Positions 17,736 to 27,832 of a DNA stretch of 64,000 nucleotides are shown piece by piece (within the stretch, counting starts at the first letter, position 1; the number at the start of each line of letters is the position of its first letter). Made by a program: the position numbers and the translations under genes. The DNA comes from Thalassotalea algicola (GTDB lineage: Bacteria; Pseudomonadota; Gammaproteobacteria; Enterobacterales; Alteromonadaceae). The notes under the pieces were generated by a model that worked only from the letters and a program-made list of their open reading frames with translations, made no database searches and was not told where the DNA came from. The DNA is taken from contig NZ_JABBXH010000001.1 in NCBI RefSeq assembly GCF_012932965.1, positions 868,001 to 932,000 on the forward strand, in the 5' to 3' direction.

Positions 17736-18562
17736 AGGTGTATTTGACCATCAAAAACTTGGGTGGCAGGTCCAGACATTTTTACTGGATGTCCTGGCCC
17801 TTTCCAAAATATTCTTAATTTGCCGCCAGGTAATTCGACGGTAACTTGTTTATTTAATTTTTTTTGCATTTGCCCGATAACGACAGCCGCACATGCGCCG
17901 CTGCCACAAGCTAGAGTTTCACCAGCACCACGTTCATATACTCGCAGTTTAATAAAGTCAGGCGCAACAACTTCCATAAAGCCAACATTAACTTGCTTTG
18001 GAAAGCGCTCATGGGTTGAAAGCTGATGACCTAGCGTTTCTACTGGCGCACTTTTAATATTATCTACCGTAACTACACAGTGGGGGTTGCCCAAAGATAC
18101 CGTTCCACAAAGCACAGTTTCATCTTCTGCTCTAAGAATATAGGTACCTTCTACTTTTTGAGCCTTAAATGGAATTTGACTCGGCTCAAATTGAGGAATT
18201 GGCATATTGACTGAAATATTACCGTCTCGCTCCATATAAAGCGTCATTTTCCCACTTTGTGTCGATACTCGAATTTTATTACGGTTAGTCAGTCCTTTAC
18301 TTCGAACAAAACGAGCAAAACATCGAGCACCATTACCACATTGCCCAACTTCACTGCCATCCGCATTAAAAATTCGATAATGAAAATCGAGGTCGGGGTC
18401 GTAAGGGGGCTCCACAACTAATAACTGGTCAAAGCCGACGCCAAAATTACGATCAGCAAGCTTCTTTATTTGGTCATTTGGCAAGTAGACATTTTGGGTT
18501 ACATTATCAATAACCATGAAATCATTGCCTAGGCCATGCATTTTTGAAAAATTTACCAGCAT
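17732..18562 (-). CDS. dapF: Diaminopimelate epimerase
   Basis: DapF interconverts LL- and meso-diaminopimelate, supplying lysine and peptidoglycan synthesis. The 276-residue protein opens [15 protein letters not shown] and has both catalytic cysteines, C75 in [10 protein letters not shown] and C219 in [15 protein letters not shown] one codon upstream lengthens the frame, but ATG at 18562 is the sensible start. It lies 17 bases downstream of lysA and overlaps DUF484, forming a lysine/cell-wall operon with lysA and lptM. Confidence 0.97.
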   Translation of the reverse strand: MLVNFSKMHGLGNDFMVIDNVTQNVYLPNDQIKKLADRNFGVGFDQLLVVEPPYDPDLDFHYRIFNADGSEVGQCGNGARCFARFVRSKGLTNRNKIRVSTQSGKMTLYMERDGNISVNMPIPQFEPSQIPFKAQKVEGTYILRAEDETVLCGTVSLGNPHCVVTVDNIKSAPVETLGHQLSTHERFPKQVNVGFMEVVAPDFIKLRVYERGAGETLACGSGACAAVVIGQMQKKLNKQVTVELPGGKLRIFWKGPGHPVKMSGPATQVFDGQIHL

Positions 18563-18579
18563 CAATAGTTCTTATTTGT

Positions 18580-19827
18580 TTAAGGTAGTAAGTGTTCGCC
18601 TTGCCATAATTGTTCAATGGTTTCGCGTTCACGTATTAATGAACTTTGTTCACCATCAACCATTACTTCTGCAACTCGAGGCCGACTATTATAGTTTGAA
18701 CTCATAGTAAAGCCATAGGCTCCTGAAGACCGAACGGCTAATAAATCACCTTGTTCAATGTTCAGTGCTCTATCTTTACCTAAAAAGTCGCCCGTTTCGC
18801 ATATAGGACCAACAATATCATAACTTTTGTCGGTACCTTCAGTTCGTTTTTCAACAGGAATAATATTCTGCCAAGCTTGATATAGCGAAGGACGCAATAA
18901 ATCATTCATTGCAGCATCAACTATCGCGAAATGTTTCTCTTGATTGGTTTTTAAAAATTCAACTTCCGTTACTAAAATGCCAGCGTTTGCCATAATGGCG
19001 CGACCAGGCTCATAAATTAACGTGATGTCTCTACCGGCGATTTTTTCGGCTATGGCTTTTGCATAGTCATTTGGGTGTGGTGGTTGTTCATCGTCATAAC
19101 ATACACCTAGACCACCACCGACATCTATATGTGATAAATGAATCTCTTGTTCGGCTAATGTATCCACTAATACCAACACTCTATCTAAGGCGTCTAAAAA
19201 TGGCTGAACTTCGGTTAACTGCGAACCGATATGGCAATCAACCCCTTTTATCGCAATATTCGATAATGTCGTTGCGTACTGATAAAGTTTGGGTGCCTCT
19301 TCAATACTGATACCAAATTTGTTCTCTTTTAAACCCGTAGAAATATAAGGGTGTGTCCCGGCATCAACATCTGGGTTTACTCTAAACGACACAGGTGCAA
19401 TCTTAGCTTTATTCCCCGCCACCTCATTTATTCGTTCAAGCTCTGCTTCAGACTCAACATTAAAACAATAAATACCTTTATCCAGCGCATAGGCTATTTC
19501 TTCGGAAGTTTTACCAACACCGGAAAACACGACTTTCGACGGATCGCCACCTGCAGCAATCACTCTTGCCAACTCGCCTTGCGAAACAATATCAAATCCA
19601 GAACCTAATCGTGCCATGACATTAAGAACAGCCAAATTACTGTTCGCTTTTACCGCATAGCATACTAAGTGCGGCAATTCGCCTGCGGCTTGATCAAACG
19701 CATGCCAATGTCGCTCTATAGTTGCACGAGAATAAATATAAAGAGGTGTTTGGTATTGTTGAGCTAATGTTGAAACAGCACATTGTTCAGCAAACAATGT
19801 ATTGCCTTGATAGTTAAAATAATCCAC
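18580..19827 (-). CDS. lysA: Diaminopimelate decarboxylase
   Basis: LysA is a PLP enzyme that decarboxylates meso-DAP to lysine. The 415-residue protein has the fold-type III N-terminal barrel with the PLP lysine K60 in CYAVKANSN. Other landmarks are HIGSQLTE, the phosphate-binding GGGLGV, the EPGRAIMANAG segment and the CETGDFLGKDR active-site cysteine region. The start is GTG, whose first G is the last base of the lptM stop (TAGTG), so the genes are coupled. The lptM-lysA-dapF order resembles that of Pseudomonas rather than E. coli. Confidence 0.97.
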   Translation of the reverse strand: MDYFNYQGNTLFAEQCAVSTLAQQYQTPLYIYSRATIERHWHAFDQAAGELPHLVCYAVKANSNLAVLNVMARLGSGFDIVSQGELARVIAAGGDPSKVVFSGVGKTSEEIAYALDKGIYCFNVESEAELERINEVAGNKAKIAPVSFRVNPDVDAGTHPYISTGLKENKFGISIEEAPKLYQYATTLSNIAIKGVDCHIGSQLTEVQPFLDALDRVLVLVDTLAEQEIHLSHIDVGGGLGVCYDDEQPPHPNDYAKAIAEKIAGRDITLIYEPGRAIMANAGILVTEVEFLKTNQEKHFAIVDAAMNDLLRPSLYQAWQNIIPVEKRTEGTDKSYDIVGPICETGDFLGKDRALNIEQGDLLAVRSSGAYGFTMSSNYNSRPRVAEVMVDGEQSSLIRERETIEQLWQGEHLLP

Positions 19828-19985
19828 TACCTTTGCTCCTGATTATCAGTACCTTTATCTGTAGTTGTTTTCTGAGTTTGTTCAGTTTTTTGAGGCGTTT
19901 GATATAAGGGCCCTTTAAGTCCACAACCGACAATAAAATTTAAACTAAGCAGACAAATTAGGAGATTTTTTATTTTCACATTCAT
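19827..19985 (-). CDS. lptM: Lipoprotein LptM (YifL)
   Basis: This small lipoprotein has a lipobox VGCGLKGPLY, which is highly characteristic of LptM/YifL. In E. coli LptM aids disulfide maturation of the LptD-LptE lipopolysaccharide translocon. The hydrophobic segment (NLLICLLSLNFIVG) precedes the cysteine, and the tail is Gln/Thr-rich. The frame is open to a TTG at 20018. ATG at 19985 gives a normal-length signal (about 52 residues in total) and is preferred; ATG at 20003 is the alternative. It is the first gene of the lysA-dapF operon and diverges from cyaY. Confidence 0.85.
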   Translation of the reverse strand: MNVKIKNLLICLLSLNFIVGCGLKGPLYQTPQKTEQTQKTTTDKGTDNQEQR

Positions 19986-20113
19986 TGTTATTTTGATAGC
20001 CATCAAATTTAAGGACAAATTTACGGTACTTGGCTGGTATTACGACAAGTGATTGGTATTATACGCACATGCATATCAACAAATACAAGTCTTATCACTT
20101 CTGGATCTGATAA

Positions 20114-20434
20114 ATGAACGATAGCCAATATAATTTTATTGCCGACGAGCTGTTATTAGCCGTTGAAGAAGCCATTGAAGATAGCGGCACCGACATTGAT
20201 TATGAAGGTGTTGGCGGCTTACTAACCTTAAGCTTTAAAAACGGCACTAAAATCATCATCAATAAGCAAGCACCACTACATGAAGTTTGGGTTGCGACAA
20301 AATTTAATGGTCACCATTTTGTTTATCAAGATGAACAATGGATTGATAAGCGAGGCGGCGACGAGTTTTGGCAATTTATTTCCAATGCCGTTAGTGTCCA
20401 GGCGGAGATAGAAGTCAGCTTAGCAGCTAACTAA
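20114..20434 (+). CDS. cyaY: Frataxin homologue CyaY
   Basis: CyaY binds iron and modulates the cysteine desulfurase IscS during Fe-S cluster assembly. The 106-residue protein has the acidic first helix (FIADELLLAVEEAIEDSG), followed by the sheet with GVLTLSF-like GLLTLSFKNG, IIINKQAPLHEVWVAT and the C-terminal DEFWQFI helix, as in bacterial frataxins. It lies directly upstream of hemC on the same strand with 48 bases between. This differs from E. coli, where cyaA lies between cyaY and hemC. Confidence 0.95.
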   Translation: MNDSQYNFIADELLLAVEEAIEDSGTDIDYEGVGGLLTLSFKNGTKIIINKQAPLHEVWVATKFNGHHFVYQDEQWIDKRGGDEFWQFISNAVSVQAEIEVSLAAN

Positions 20435-20482
20435 CAACGCCTAATATAACATTTACCAAGAATAGTATTCATCGAGATAATC

Positions 20483-21406
20483 ATGACAACAGTAAGAATA
20501 GCAACCCGTAAAAGCGCCTTAGCACTTTGGCAAGCAGAGTACGTGAAAGCACAATTAGAACACTTTCACACTGGTATCAATGTAGAACTGGTACCTATGA
20601 CCACTAAAGGCGACATCATTTTGGATACGCCATTAGCCAAAGTTGGCGGTAAAGGCTTGTTTGTGAAAGAGCTAGAAGTTGCCATGCTTGAAGGGCGTGC
20701 AGATATTGCTGTTCACTCGATGAAAGACGTCCCTGTCGAGTTTCCTGACGGATTAGGCTTGGAAGTTATTTGCCCTCGCGAAGATCCACGTGACGCATTT
20801 GTATCAAATATTTATGACAACTTAAACAGCCTGCCGCAAGGTGCAATTGTTGGTACTTCAAGCTTACGTCGCCAATGCCAATTAAAATCACAACGTCCCG
20901 ATTTAGATATTCGTGATTTACGTGGCAATGTAAATACCCGACTTAGAAAACTGGATGATGGCGAATACGATGCGATAATTTTGGCGTCTGCTGGCTTAAT
21001 TCGCCTTGAAATGCCTGAGCGAATCAAAGCATTCATTGAGCCAGAGCAAATGTTACCAGCTAACGGCCAAGGAGCAGTAGGTATCGAATGTCGTACTGAT
21101 GACGAAACTATTAAGCAATTATTAGCACCTCTTGAGTGTAAAACAACGCGCGTACGTGTTTTAGCTGAGCGAGCAATGAACAAAGCACTAGAAGGTGGTT
21201 GTCAGGTACCTATTGGTAGCTTTGCAGTTGTGAATGAAAGCGAGCTTTATTTACGTGGCCTAGTCGGAGCGGTTGATGGCAGCGAAATAATCGAAAGCGA
21301 TATCACAGGTAACATTGACCAAGCAGAACAACTTGGTGATAAATTAGCGCAAACTTTATTAGGTTTAGGCGCTGAACGCATTTTAAAGCAGGTTTATGGT
21401 AGCTAA
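20483..21406 (+). CDS. hemC: Hydroxymethylbilane synthase
   Basis: HemC polymerises four porphobilinogens to hydroxymethylbilane in tetrapyrrole synthesis. The 307-residue protein opens [18 protein letters not shown]. It has the KDVP motif with D82, GTSSLRRQ (substrate-binding arginines) and C240 in [10 protein letters not shown], which binds the dipyrromethane cofactor. The start is an ATG. Its end overlaps the hemD start by 11 bases, so the two are coupled. Confidence 0.98.
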   Translation: MTTVRIATRKSALALWQAEYVKAQLEHFHTGINVELVPMTTKGDIILDTPLAKVGGKGLFVKELEVAMLEGRADIAVHSMKDVPVEFPDGLGLEVICPREDPRDAFVSNIYDNLNSLPQGAIVGTSSLRRQCQLKSQRPDLDIRDLRGNVNTRLRKLDDGEYDAIILASAGLIRLEMPERIKAFIEPEQMLPANGQGAVGIECRTDDETIKQLLAPLECKTTRVRVLAERAMNKALEGGCQVPIGSFAVVNESELYLRGLVGAVDGSEIIESDITGNIDQAEQLGDKLAQTLLGLGAERILKQVYGS

Positions 21407-22151
21407 TTCTTGCCTATTAATTACCCGTCCTGAACCACAGGCATCACAGTTAGCCAGCAAGCTTTCGAGCGCTGGCTATCGCGCTATTTGCCAGCCACTT
21501 TTTACGTACGAATCAAAAGACAAAATTAGCCACTTACAAAGCTTATTGTCTAGCAACAACCAACCAATATTAATTTTTGTTAGTAAAGCCGCGGTAGACT
21601 TTGCCGAACAGACTTTACCAATTAACCAATGGTCCGCATCACACTGTATTGCCGTTGGCACAGCTACTCGTGACGCACTTAACTCGTATGGCGTTCAGCA
21701 GGTAATAACTCCTGAATATCATGACAGTGAAGGCATACTCGCATTACCAGAGCTAAGTCATATAGATGGCCAATCAATCATCATAGTTCGAGGTAATGGC
21801 GGTAGAGAGTTAATCGCTCAGCAACTAAGTGAGCGTGGCGCAACGGTTACATACTTTGAGAGCTACCAACGTAAATGGTTAACCCTGCCAAAGGACACGG
21901 CATCAAATTGGCTTGAGCAACAAGTAAAGGCAATTTGGATTACCAGTAACGCAATACTCGAAAGCGTTGTACAATTAACAGAAGATAATGATAATTACTG
22001 GCAAAACACGTGCTTATGGTTTGTTGCCAGCGAACGAATTGCAACAAATGCAAAACAGCTAGGATTAAAGCATGTTGTTTGTACACATGGTGCAAGTGAT
22101 ACAGTATTTATAAATGCGTTGAATAAATTGGAACTGATCAATGACAGATAA
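21396..22151 (+). CDS. hemD: Uroporphyrinogen-III synthase
   Basis: HemD cyclises hydroxymethylbilane and inverts ring D to give uroporphyrinogen III. The 251-residue protein has the low-conservation two-domain HemD form, with [38 protein letters not shown] and [13 protein letters not shown]. The position between hemC and hemX, with 11-base overlaps at both ends, supports it. It could not be assigned from motifs alone with full certainty, but the context settles it. Confidence 0.93.
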   Translation: MVANSCLLITRPEPQASQLASKLSSAGYRAICQPLFTYESKDKISHLQSLLSSNNQPILIFVSKAAVDFAEQTLPINQWSASHCIAVGTATRDALNSYGVQQVITPEYHDSEGILALPELSHIDGQSIIIVRGNGGRELIAQQLSERGATVTYFESYQRKWLTLPKDTASNWLEQQVKAIWITSNAILESVVQLTEDNDNYWQNTCLWFVASERIATNAKQLGLKHVVCTHGASDTVFINALNKLELINDR

Positions 22152-23415
22152 GCAAACGCCACCAACTAGTAGCGATAGTACAAAAAGCACAGACAACCCT
22201 AAGCCAGCATCGGCTATAAAAAATAGGGCTAAACCGACTACTTCCACTAGAAAATCAGCTATAGCTGCGCCAGTAAGAAAGCGTTCAAAAACTGCTGTGC
22301 TCGCACTAATATGCTCTGTTGCTGCATTAGCGGGTCTTGGTGGTGGATATGTTTGGCAAAACCAACAACATATGGGGTTAATGCAAGAGTTAGTCGCGCA
22401 AAACCAAGCGCAGCTTCAAGCGACAGAACAACAACTTCAGCAACTTATTAACCAGCAACAAACAGCTACACTGGCAAGTGCAGAAAAATTGGCTTTTGAT
22501 GCCTTAAAACCAGTTCAAAAAGAAATTGCCCAACTTAATTCAGTTACCGAATCATTAAAGCAAAATGACCCAACTGACTGGTTAGTCCATGAAGCCGAGT
22601 ATTTAATCCGTATAGCATCTCGCGCCATGTGGCTGGAAAAAGACGCAAAAGTTGCCATTGATTTACTAATCGATGCTGACATTCGTATAAAAGAACTGAA
22701 CGACCCTCAATATTTACCTGTTCGCCAGTTTATTAATCAAGATATTGAAAGTCTTAAGTTGCTACCAAAATTAGCTACTGATGATGTCATTCTTAAGCTC
22801 ATCGCATTAAGCGGCCAAATTAGTGATTTGCCTATCGCTATGGCGCACTTACCTGATACTACAGAGGCCGCTGCTGATTTTGAGCTAACAGAGAATGCTA
22901 CAGATTGGCGAGAAAACTTAACAAAGACTTGGCAAAAATTTATGGCTGATTTCGTTAAAGTCAAACGTCGTACAGCTAATGTAGAAGCCTTGCTAACTCC
23001 GTCACAACAACAAAACCTTCGTCAAAATTTACAGCTAAAGATGCAATTAAGCCAATGGGCGGCAAGCCAGCATAACAATGCATTGTACGATACCTCATTG
23101 ACAGAAATTCAAGCTTGGTTAGCAGACTACTTCGATATGGATGATGAAAAAGTGAAGAACTTTCATCAAGCCATTCAGCTATTGAAAAGCGAAATTATCG
23201 AGCTAACACTGCCGAAAAAATTAGACTCACTTAAAGCTATCCGCGCCATTATTAAAGGTAAATCGCAACGTTTCGAGCACCAGAAGGAAATACAAGTACC
23301 TTTACAAGAGACAAAAGAGTCAGAAATAAAAGGGATACCTAAAGAGGGAAATGTACCGGAATTGCCAACTAAGGAAGACAAAACAACTAATGGCGATAAC
23401 GGAGCGATTATATGA
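22141..23415 (+). CDS. hemX: HemX-family membrane protein
   Basis: This 424-residue single-pass inner-membrane protein has a basic N-terminal tail, one helix (about residues 51-72: AVLALICSVAALAGLGGGYVW) and a Gln-rich coiled coil (about 75-130). A periplasmic or stalk domain follows, with DWLVHEAEYLIRIASRAMWLEKD. The C-terminal tail is charged and low-complexity. It matches the HemX family of the enterobacterial hemCDXY operon. A uroporphyrinogen methylase function once proposed for it is not supported by the sequence; its true role is unsettled. Confidence 0.9.
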   Translation: MTDKQTPPTSSDSTKSTDNPKPASAIKNRAKPTTSTRKSAIAAPVRKRSKTAVLALICSVAALAGLGGGYVWQNQQHMGLMQELVAQNQAQLQATEQQLQQLINQQQTATLASAEKLAFDALKPVQKEIAQLNSVTESLKQNDPTDWLVHEAEYLIRIASRAMWLEKDAKVAIDLLIDADIRIKELNDPQYLPVRQFINQDIESLKLLPKLATDDVILKLIALSGQISDLPIAMAHLPDTTEAAADFELTENATDWRENLTKTWQKFMADFVKVKRRTANVEALLTPSQQQNLRQNLQLKMQLSQWAASQHNNALYDTSLTEIQAWLADYFDMDDEKVKNFHQAIQLLKSEIIELTLPKKLDSLKAIRAIIKGKSQRFEHQKEIQVPLQETKESEIKGIPKEGNVPELPTKEDKTTNGDNGAII

Positions 23416-24593
23416 TCAAGTTTATCGTTTTAGTTTTATTATTCTTTGCAGCCGTTGCAATTAGCCCAATATTAATTGGTGAGAAAGGCTATATTTTAAT
23501 TGCTATGGGTGATCTGACAATAGAATCAACTGTCGTAACCGCAGGTCTATTTCTGATTGTTCTTTTTGTCGTTTTATTAGTTGCATTAAAGGCCTTCCGG
23601 GGTGGATTGAAGCTTAGTATCGGCACATGGAATAAAGTAGCATTTGCTAGCAAACGCCGCGGAGAACGTGACTACCGAAAAGGTATTGCTGCATATTTAC
23701 TCGGCGATTATCAACAAGCTGAACATCTCTTAGCAAAGAGTGCTGAACCTTCATCACAACAACCTACCGCTTATTTAGTCGCGGCAAAAGCTGCGCAAGC
23801 GCAATCTCTTGAGGCAAATGCTGCCCATTATTTACAACTATTAGAGCATCATGGTGAAACGCTAAAAAACAAAGGTCTGGAAAGTGTTTTAGTCAACCTA
23901 GACATTTTTATATCTCAGCAAGAATTTACTAAGGCACGCGAATTATTAGATCAATATCACAGCTACATTGGTCAAGACAGTCGCCTACTTGCCTTAGAAA
24001 TAAAGCTGAGTATTTTAGAATCGCGTTTTGAGAATGCCATTAGCTTTATCGCCAAAGCGAGAAAACTAAAAGATATTAGTGCAGAACAAATCAAACAGTG
24101 GGATGCAAAAGCCTATTTAGGTCAATTTGAACAAATTATTCGGGAAAAAGATAACCAAGCACTCAATGATTTTTGGCAGGGCTTATCACGTAAAGAAAAG
24201 CAAAATGATATAATTGTTCATGCCTATTGCTTAGTCTTAGCAGAAAACCAAATTACCGAACCACTCGATAAGCTCTTAGTGCCAGTAGTGAAAAAAGCTC
24301 GAAATATCGATTTAATTAATGCCATTAAAGCATTGCCCATAGCTAAACCAGACAATTTGATCGCAGCAACACAAAAGCATTTACACAGTGATCAGCACAA
24401 TACCTTTTGGTTGAGTTGTCTAGGACACTTTGCCTTAGCAGGTAAAGACTGGTCATTAGCAGAAAGAGCCTTTCATAGTTTAAATAGCAATGCTGACCAT
24501 CAGATGGCTACAGAAGATGTTCAAGGTTACGCTAAGGCACTAACCGAACAAGGCAAATATCAGCCCGCTGCGGAACTACTGCTTGCTCAGTAA
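23412..24593 (+). CDS. hemY: HemY-family TPR membrane protein
   Basis: This 393-residue protein has two N-terminal membrane helices (about residues 3-30 and 40-65), then FASKRRGERDYRKGIAAYLLGDYQQAEHLL, which opens a TPR domain running to the end. It is the HemY of the enterobacterial hemCDXY operon, not the protoporphyrinogen oxidase of the same name in Bacillus. Its function is unknown; TPRs suggest a scaffold for the haem enzymes or envelope proteins. It overlaps hemX by four bases and is followed by a strong terminator. Confidence 0.92.
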   Translation: MIKFIVLVLLFFAAVAISPILIGEKGYILIAMGDLTIESTVVTAGLFLIVLFVVLLVALKAFRGGLKLSIGTWNKVAFASKRRGERDYRKGIAAYLLGDYQQAEHLLAKSAEPSSQQPTAYLVAAKAAQAQSLEANAAHYLQLLEHHGETLKNKGLESVLVNLDIFISQQEFTKARELLDQYHSYIGQDSRLLALEIKLSILESRFENAISFIAKARKLKDISAEQIKQWDAKAYLGQFEQIIREKDNQALNDFWQGLSRKEKQNDIIVHAYCLVLAENQITEPLDKLLVPVVKKARNIDLINAIKALPIAKPDNLIAATQKHLHSDQHNTFWLSCLGHFALAGKDWSLAERAFHSLNSNADHQMATEDVQGYAKALTEQGKYQPAAELLLAQ

Positions 24594-24617
24594 TTTATTG
24601 CTGATACAAAACCAAAC

Positions 24618-24655
24618 AAAAAGGCTGTAAGCACATAACCTTACAGCCTTTTTTA
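24618..24655. terminator. Bidirectional terminator between hemY and fre
   Basis: A 13-base-pair perfect stem (24618-24630 with 24641-24653) around a ten-base loop carries A and T runs at its outer ends. It can end both the hem operon and the convergent ubiD-fre transcript. Confidence 0.9.
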
Positions 24656-24676
24656 ATATATTAACTATTTCAAGGT

Positions 24677-25372
24677 TTAGATAAAGGCAAAGGCATCGGC
24701 AAACATATGCTCTATTTCTGCTCCGTGTTCTACAAAGTCATTACGTACTAAGCCCACCATATCGAATCGACCCGCTAAGTAAATATCGTAAGGTTCAAAA
24801 CTAACAATATCTTTCATGGCCACTTCATGCACTAAGCCCACTTTTCCTTGCCATCCTTCTTCCGCTTGCTCTACAACAGGGATAAAACTAGCATGAGGTA
24901 ATGATTCAATTAACGCCTTAGTTTCTTCCAGTTCATAACTAGCTTCAGTTGTTCTTAAGCCCCAATAAACCATCAGAGGGCGATCGCTATTCTGCTCCGC
25001 TAAATGTTCAAACATAGATCTGATATATGAAAAACCAGTACCACCTGCCAACAGCAATATCGGTCTCTGGCTATCTTCTCTTAAAAAAGCAGTACCTAAC
25101 GGTGCTTCAATAGTAACTGAATCACTAGATTTAATTTTTTCAATAGCTTGCATCGCATAACTGTCTTCACCAAACGCACCAATTTGCAATTCAATCAGAT
25201 CATTATGTGGAGCACTTGCGATAGAAAATGCGCGTTTATCGTCTTCAGCCATCACTAGGTTTAAATATTGCCCCGGCTTAAACGACAACTTTTCAGCAGG
25301 CTTTAACAGCACCTTATAAACAAAAGGGGTTAAATTGCTAATTAGTTCAACCCGACATTCGACAGTATTCAT
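24677..25372 (-). CDS. fre: NAD(P)H-flavin reductase
   Basis: Fre uses NAD(P)H to reduce free riboflavin, FMN or FAD. The 231-residue protein is one ferredoxin-reductase-like unit, with the flavin-binding RAFSIASAP, the substrate/nucleotide motif LLAGGTGFSYIRSM, YWGLRT and the C-terminal IYLAGRFDMV. It lies seven bases downstream of ubiD on the same strand, the gene order of E. coli. Reduced FMN from such a reductase is what the UbiX prenyltransferase needs to supply UbiD's cofactor, which fits the pairing. Confidence 0.95.
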   Translation of the reverse strand: MNTVECRVELISNLTPFVYKVLLKPAEKLSFKPGQYLNLVMAEDDKRAFSIASAPHNDLIELQIGAFGEDSYAMQAIEKIKSSDSVTIEAPLGTAFLREDSQRPILLLAGGTGFSYIRSMFEHLAEQNSDRPLMVYWGLRTTEASYELEETKALIESLPHASFIPVVEQAEEGWQGKVGLVHEVAMKDIVSFEPYDIYLAGRFDMVGLVRNDFVEHGAEIEHMFADAFAFI

Positions 25373-25379
25373 TAATATT

Positions 25380-26864
25380 TTACTCTTTAGTTTCAGGCGC
25401 GAATATCGCTAATTCTTGCCAAATTTCATCGACTTCCTGCTTAACCGCTTCATCCATCACGATCGGCTCGCCCCATTCACGGTCAGTCTCTCCTGGCCAC
25501 TTGTTAGTAGCATCCATCCCCATTTTTGAACCTAAGCCCGATACAGGGGATGCAAAGTCTAAATAATCTATAGGGGTATTTTCAACCATTAACGTATCAC
25601 GCGCTGGATCCATCCGTGTCGTAATCGCCCAAATAACGTCTTGCCAATCGCGAGCATTTACATCGTCATCACATACGATAACAAATTTAGTGTACATAAA
25701 TTGACGCAAAAACGACCACACGCCCATCATCACACGCTTAGCATGACCAGGGTATTGTTTTTTCATGGTCACTACGGCCATTCGATATGAACAACCTTCT
25801 GGCGGTAAATAGAAATCTACGATTTCAGGAAATTGCTTTTGTAAAATAGGTACAAACACTTCATTTAACGCCACACCTAATATAGCAGGTTCATCTGGTG
25901 GACGGCCGGTGTATGTACTGTGGTAAATCGGATTTTCACGCATAGTAACGTGAGTCACAGTAAATACTGGGAAATCATCTACTTCGTTGTAATAACCCGT
26001 ATGATCACCGTAAGGTCCTTCTGGTGCGATTTCATCTGGCTCTAAATAGCCTTCTAAAACTATTTCAGCCGATGCCGGCACTTCTAAGTCATTACTAATG
26101 CTTTTAACGACTTCTGTTTTACTTCCACGTAATAAACCAGCAAAAGCATATTCAGATAACGTATCTGGCACTGGCGTTACTGCGCCTAGAATAGTGGCAG
26201 GATCTGCACCTAACGCAACAGAAACAGGGTACCTTTCGCCTGGGTTAGCTTTTTTGAATTCTTGAAAATCTATTGCACCACCACGATGTGATAACCAGCG
26301 CATGATTAACTTATTCTTGCTAAGTAACTGTTGACGATAAATCCCTAAGTTTTGTCTTTCTTTGTGTGGTCCACGAGTAATCGTTAAACCCCAAGTGATC
26401 AGCGGAGCAACATCACCTGGCCAACAGTGTTGAATGGGAAGTTTAGTTAAATCAACTTCGTCACCAGTAAACACCACCTTTTGGCAAGGCGCTTTTTTTA
26501 ACACCTTAGTGGGCATATTTAATACTTGTTTATAAACAGGTAACTTGTCGAGCGCATCCTTAAAACCTTTTGGCGGCTCTGGCTCTTTCAATGTAGCTAA
26601 CAACTTACCCACTTCACGTAATGAGCTTACATCTTGTTGCCCCATCGCAAGTGCTACGCGTTCTGGTGTGCCAAATAAGTTGGTCAATACTGGAATATCG
26701 TAACCAATAGGGTTTTCAAATAATAATGCAGGGCCTTGAGCTCGTAGCGTACGATCACTTATTTCAGTCATCACTAACTCAGTCGAAATAGGTTGCTTGA
26801 TACGTTTAAGCTGACCTATTTTTTCTAATTGCTCAATAAAATCGCGTAAATCGCTGTATTTCAT
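25380..26864 (-). CDS. ubiD: 4-hydroxy-3-polyprenylbenzoate decarboxylase UbiD
   Basis: UbiD removes the carboxyl group of polyprenyl-4-hydroxybenzoate in ubiquinone synthesis, using prenylated FMN. The 494-residue length compares with 497 in E. coli. It opens [22 protein letters not shown]. It has [16 protein letters not shown] and the RGGAIDF segment, the [11 protein letters not shown] catalytic Glu region, and [11 protein letters not shown] near the C-terminus. It is operonic with fre. The ubiX gene that makes the cofactor is not in the window. Confidence 0.97.
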   Translation of the reverse strand: MKYSDLRDFIEQLEKIGQLKRIKQPISTELVMTEISDRTLRAQGPALLFENPIGYDIPVLTNLFGTPERVALAMGQQDVSSLREVGKLLATLKEPEPPKGFKDALDKLPVYKQVLNMPTKVLKKAPCQKVVFTGDEVDLTKLPIQHCWPGDVAPLITWGLTITRGPHKERQNLGIYRQQLLSKNKLIMRWLSHRGGAIDFQEFKKANPGERYPVSVALGADPATILGAVTPVPDTLSEYAFAGLLRGSKTEVVKSISNDLEVPASAEIVLEGYLEPDEIAPEGPYGDHTGYYNEVDDFPVFTVTHVTMRENPIYHSTYTGRPPDEPAILGVALNEVFVPILQKQFPEIVDFYLPPEGCSYRMAVVTMKKQYPGHAKRVMMGVWSFLRQFMYTKFVIVCDDDVNARDWQDVIWAITTRMDPARDTLMVENTPIDYLDFASPVSGLGSKMGMDATNKWPGETDREWGEPIVMDEAVKQEVDEIWQELAIFAPETKE

Positions 26865-26929
26865 ATTAAATATTAATGGTTAAGTATGAGGGCATTATAG
26901 CGTGCAGATATCTTAACGGCTAACGGAAT

Positions 26930-27685
26930 CTATTCACTACTCTGCATAAACAATTCTGGTTTTAATTCAGCTGAAATTAAGTTCTGCTTAAGTAAATTTT
27001 TATAGGCGCCTTTGATTTTCGCCACCAGTATTTCGTCAGTATCTTTATTTAAAGCAAAATAAAGCTTGGTCGCTGGTAAACTCAGTAACACTATCGGTTT
27101 AATGTCAGTACAATCACTACCGAATTTTACGCAAGAAGACATAAAGCTAGCGGCATTGGCAGGAAATAATTCAATACGGCCAGACAACAGTTTTTCATAG
27201 TTTTGTTTTGGGTTAGCCACAGCATATAACCGACTAAACCCATTTTTGCTTAAATATTGATAAGTAGCGCTATCTAAAATAGTACCGACTTTCCTGTCTT
27301 TTAAGTCGTTTTCTATATAGACATCATCTGGAAAATTACTTGCAAGACCATAAAGGTAATACTTCAATTCCATTAGCGAACCAACCCAGTGAAACAATGA
27401 CTCGCGCTGAGGTGTTCGCGCAATAGAAAAAATAAGTGTATTAGGTTGAGTGGTCGAAATTGCATATGCTCTAGCCCAAGGTAACACTTCTAGCGAATAG
27501 TTAACCTCAGCTTTTTCAAGGACCGCTTTAATTAATTCAACAGCAGGCCCCTTAAGCTCTCCACCTTCTTGATATTGCAGCGGATATGCATCCTCTGTTA
27601 CGACTCTGAGATGAAAGTCCTTAGAAAAGGATACTCTTGGTAACAACCATGCAACCACAAGCAATGCCGACAGCAATTTCAACAA
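26930..27685 (-). CDS. Orphan periplasmic solute-binding protein (SBP_bac_3-like)
   Basis: This 251-residue protein has a signal peptide (ALLVVAWLLPRVSFSKD) and SBP_bac_3 segments: LRVVTEDAYPLQYQEGG, GPAVELIKAVLEKA, LPWARAYAISTTQPN and RKVGTILDS. It has no ABC transporter genes beside it. Like the protein at 174 it lacks an ATG. TTG at 27685 has a GGAG site about nine bases upstream, and ATT at 27688 is also conceivable. Solo proteins of this type are numerous in alteromonads; a sensory function is possible. Substrate unknown. Confidence 0.65.
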   Translation of the reverse strand: MLKLLSALLVVAWLLPRVSFSKDFHLRVVTEDAYPLQYQEGGELKGPAVELIKAVLEKAEVNYSLEVLPWARAYAISTTQPNTLIFSIARTPQRESLFHWVGSLMELKYYLYGLASNFPDDVYIENDLKDRKVGTILDSATYQYLSKNGFSRLYAVANPKQNYEKLLSGRIELFPANAASFMSSCVKFGSDCTDIKPIVLLSLPATKLYFALNKDTDEILVAKIKGAYKNLLKQNLISAELKPELFMQSSE

Positions 27686-27832
27686 AATAGCATACTCCTA
27701 ATAAAAGACTAACTGCAAAGGGGGGCGCAGTTTACTATAGTTATGACAAGTTGTCGTATAAAAAATAAACAACAATAAACAAAATAGGCAAGAAATTTTT
27801 ACATACTCTAATTCACAAAATGAGAACTCTAT

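Noticed and set aside
20812-21183. A 123-codon minus-strand frame inside hemC
   Set aside because: It lies opposite strongly conserved hemC sequence and shows no recognisable family.
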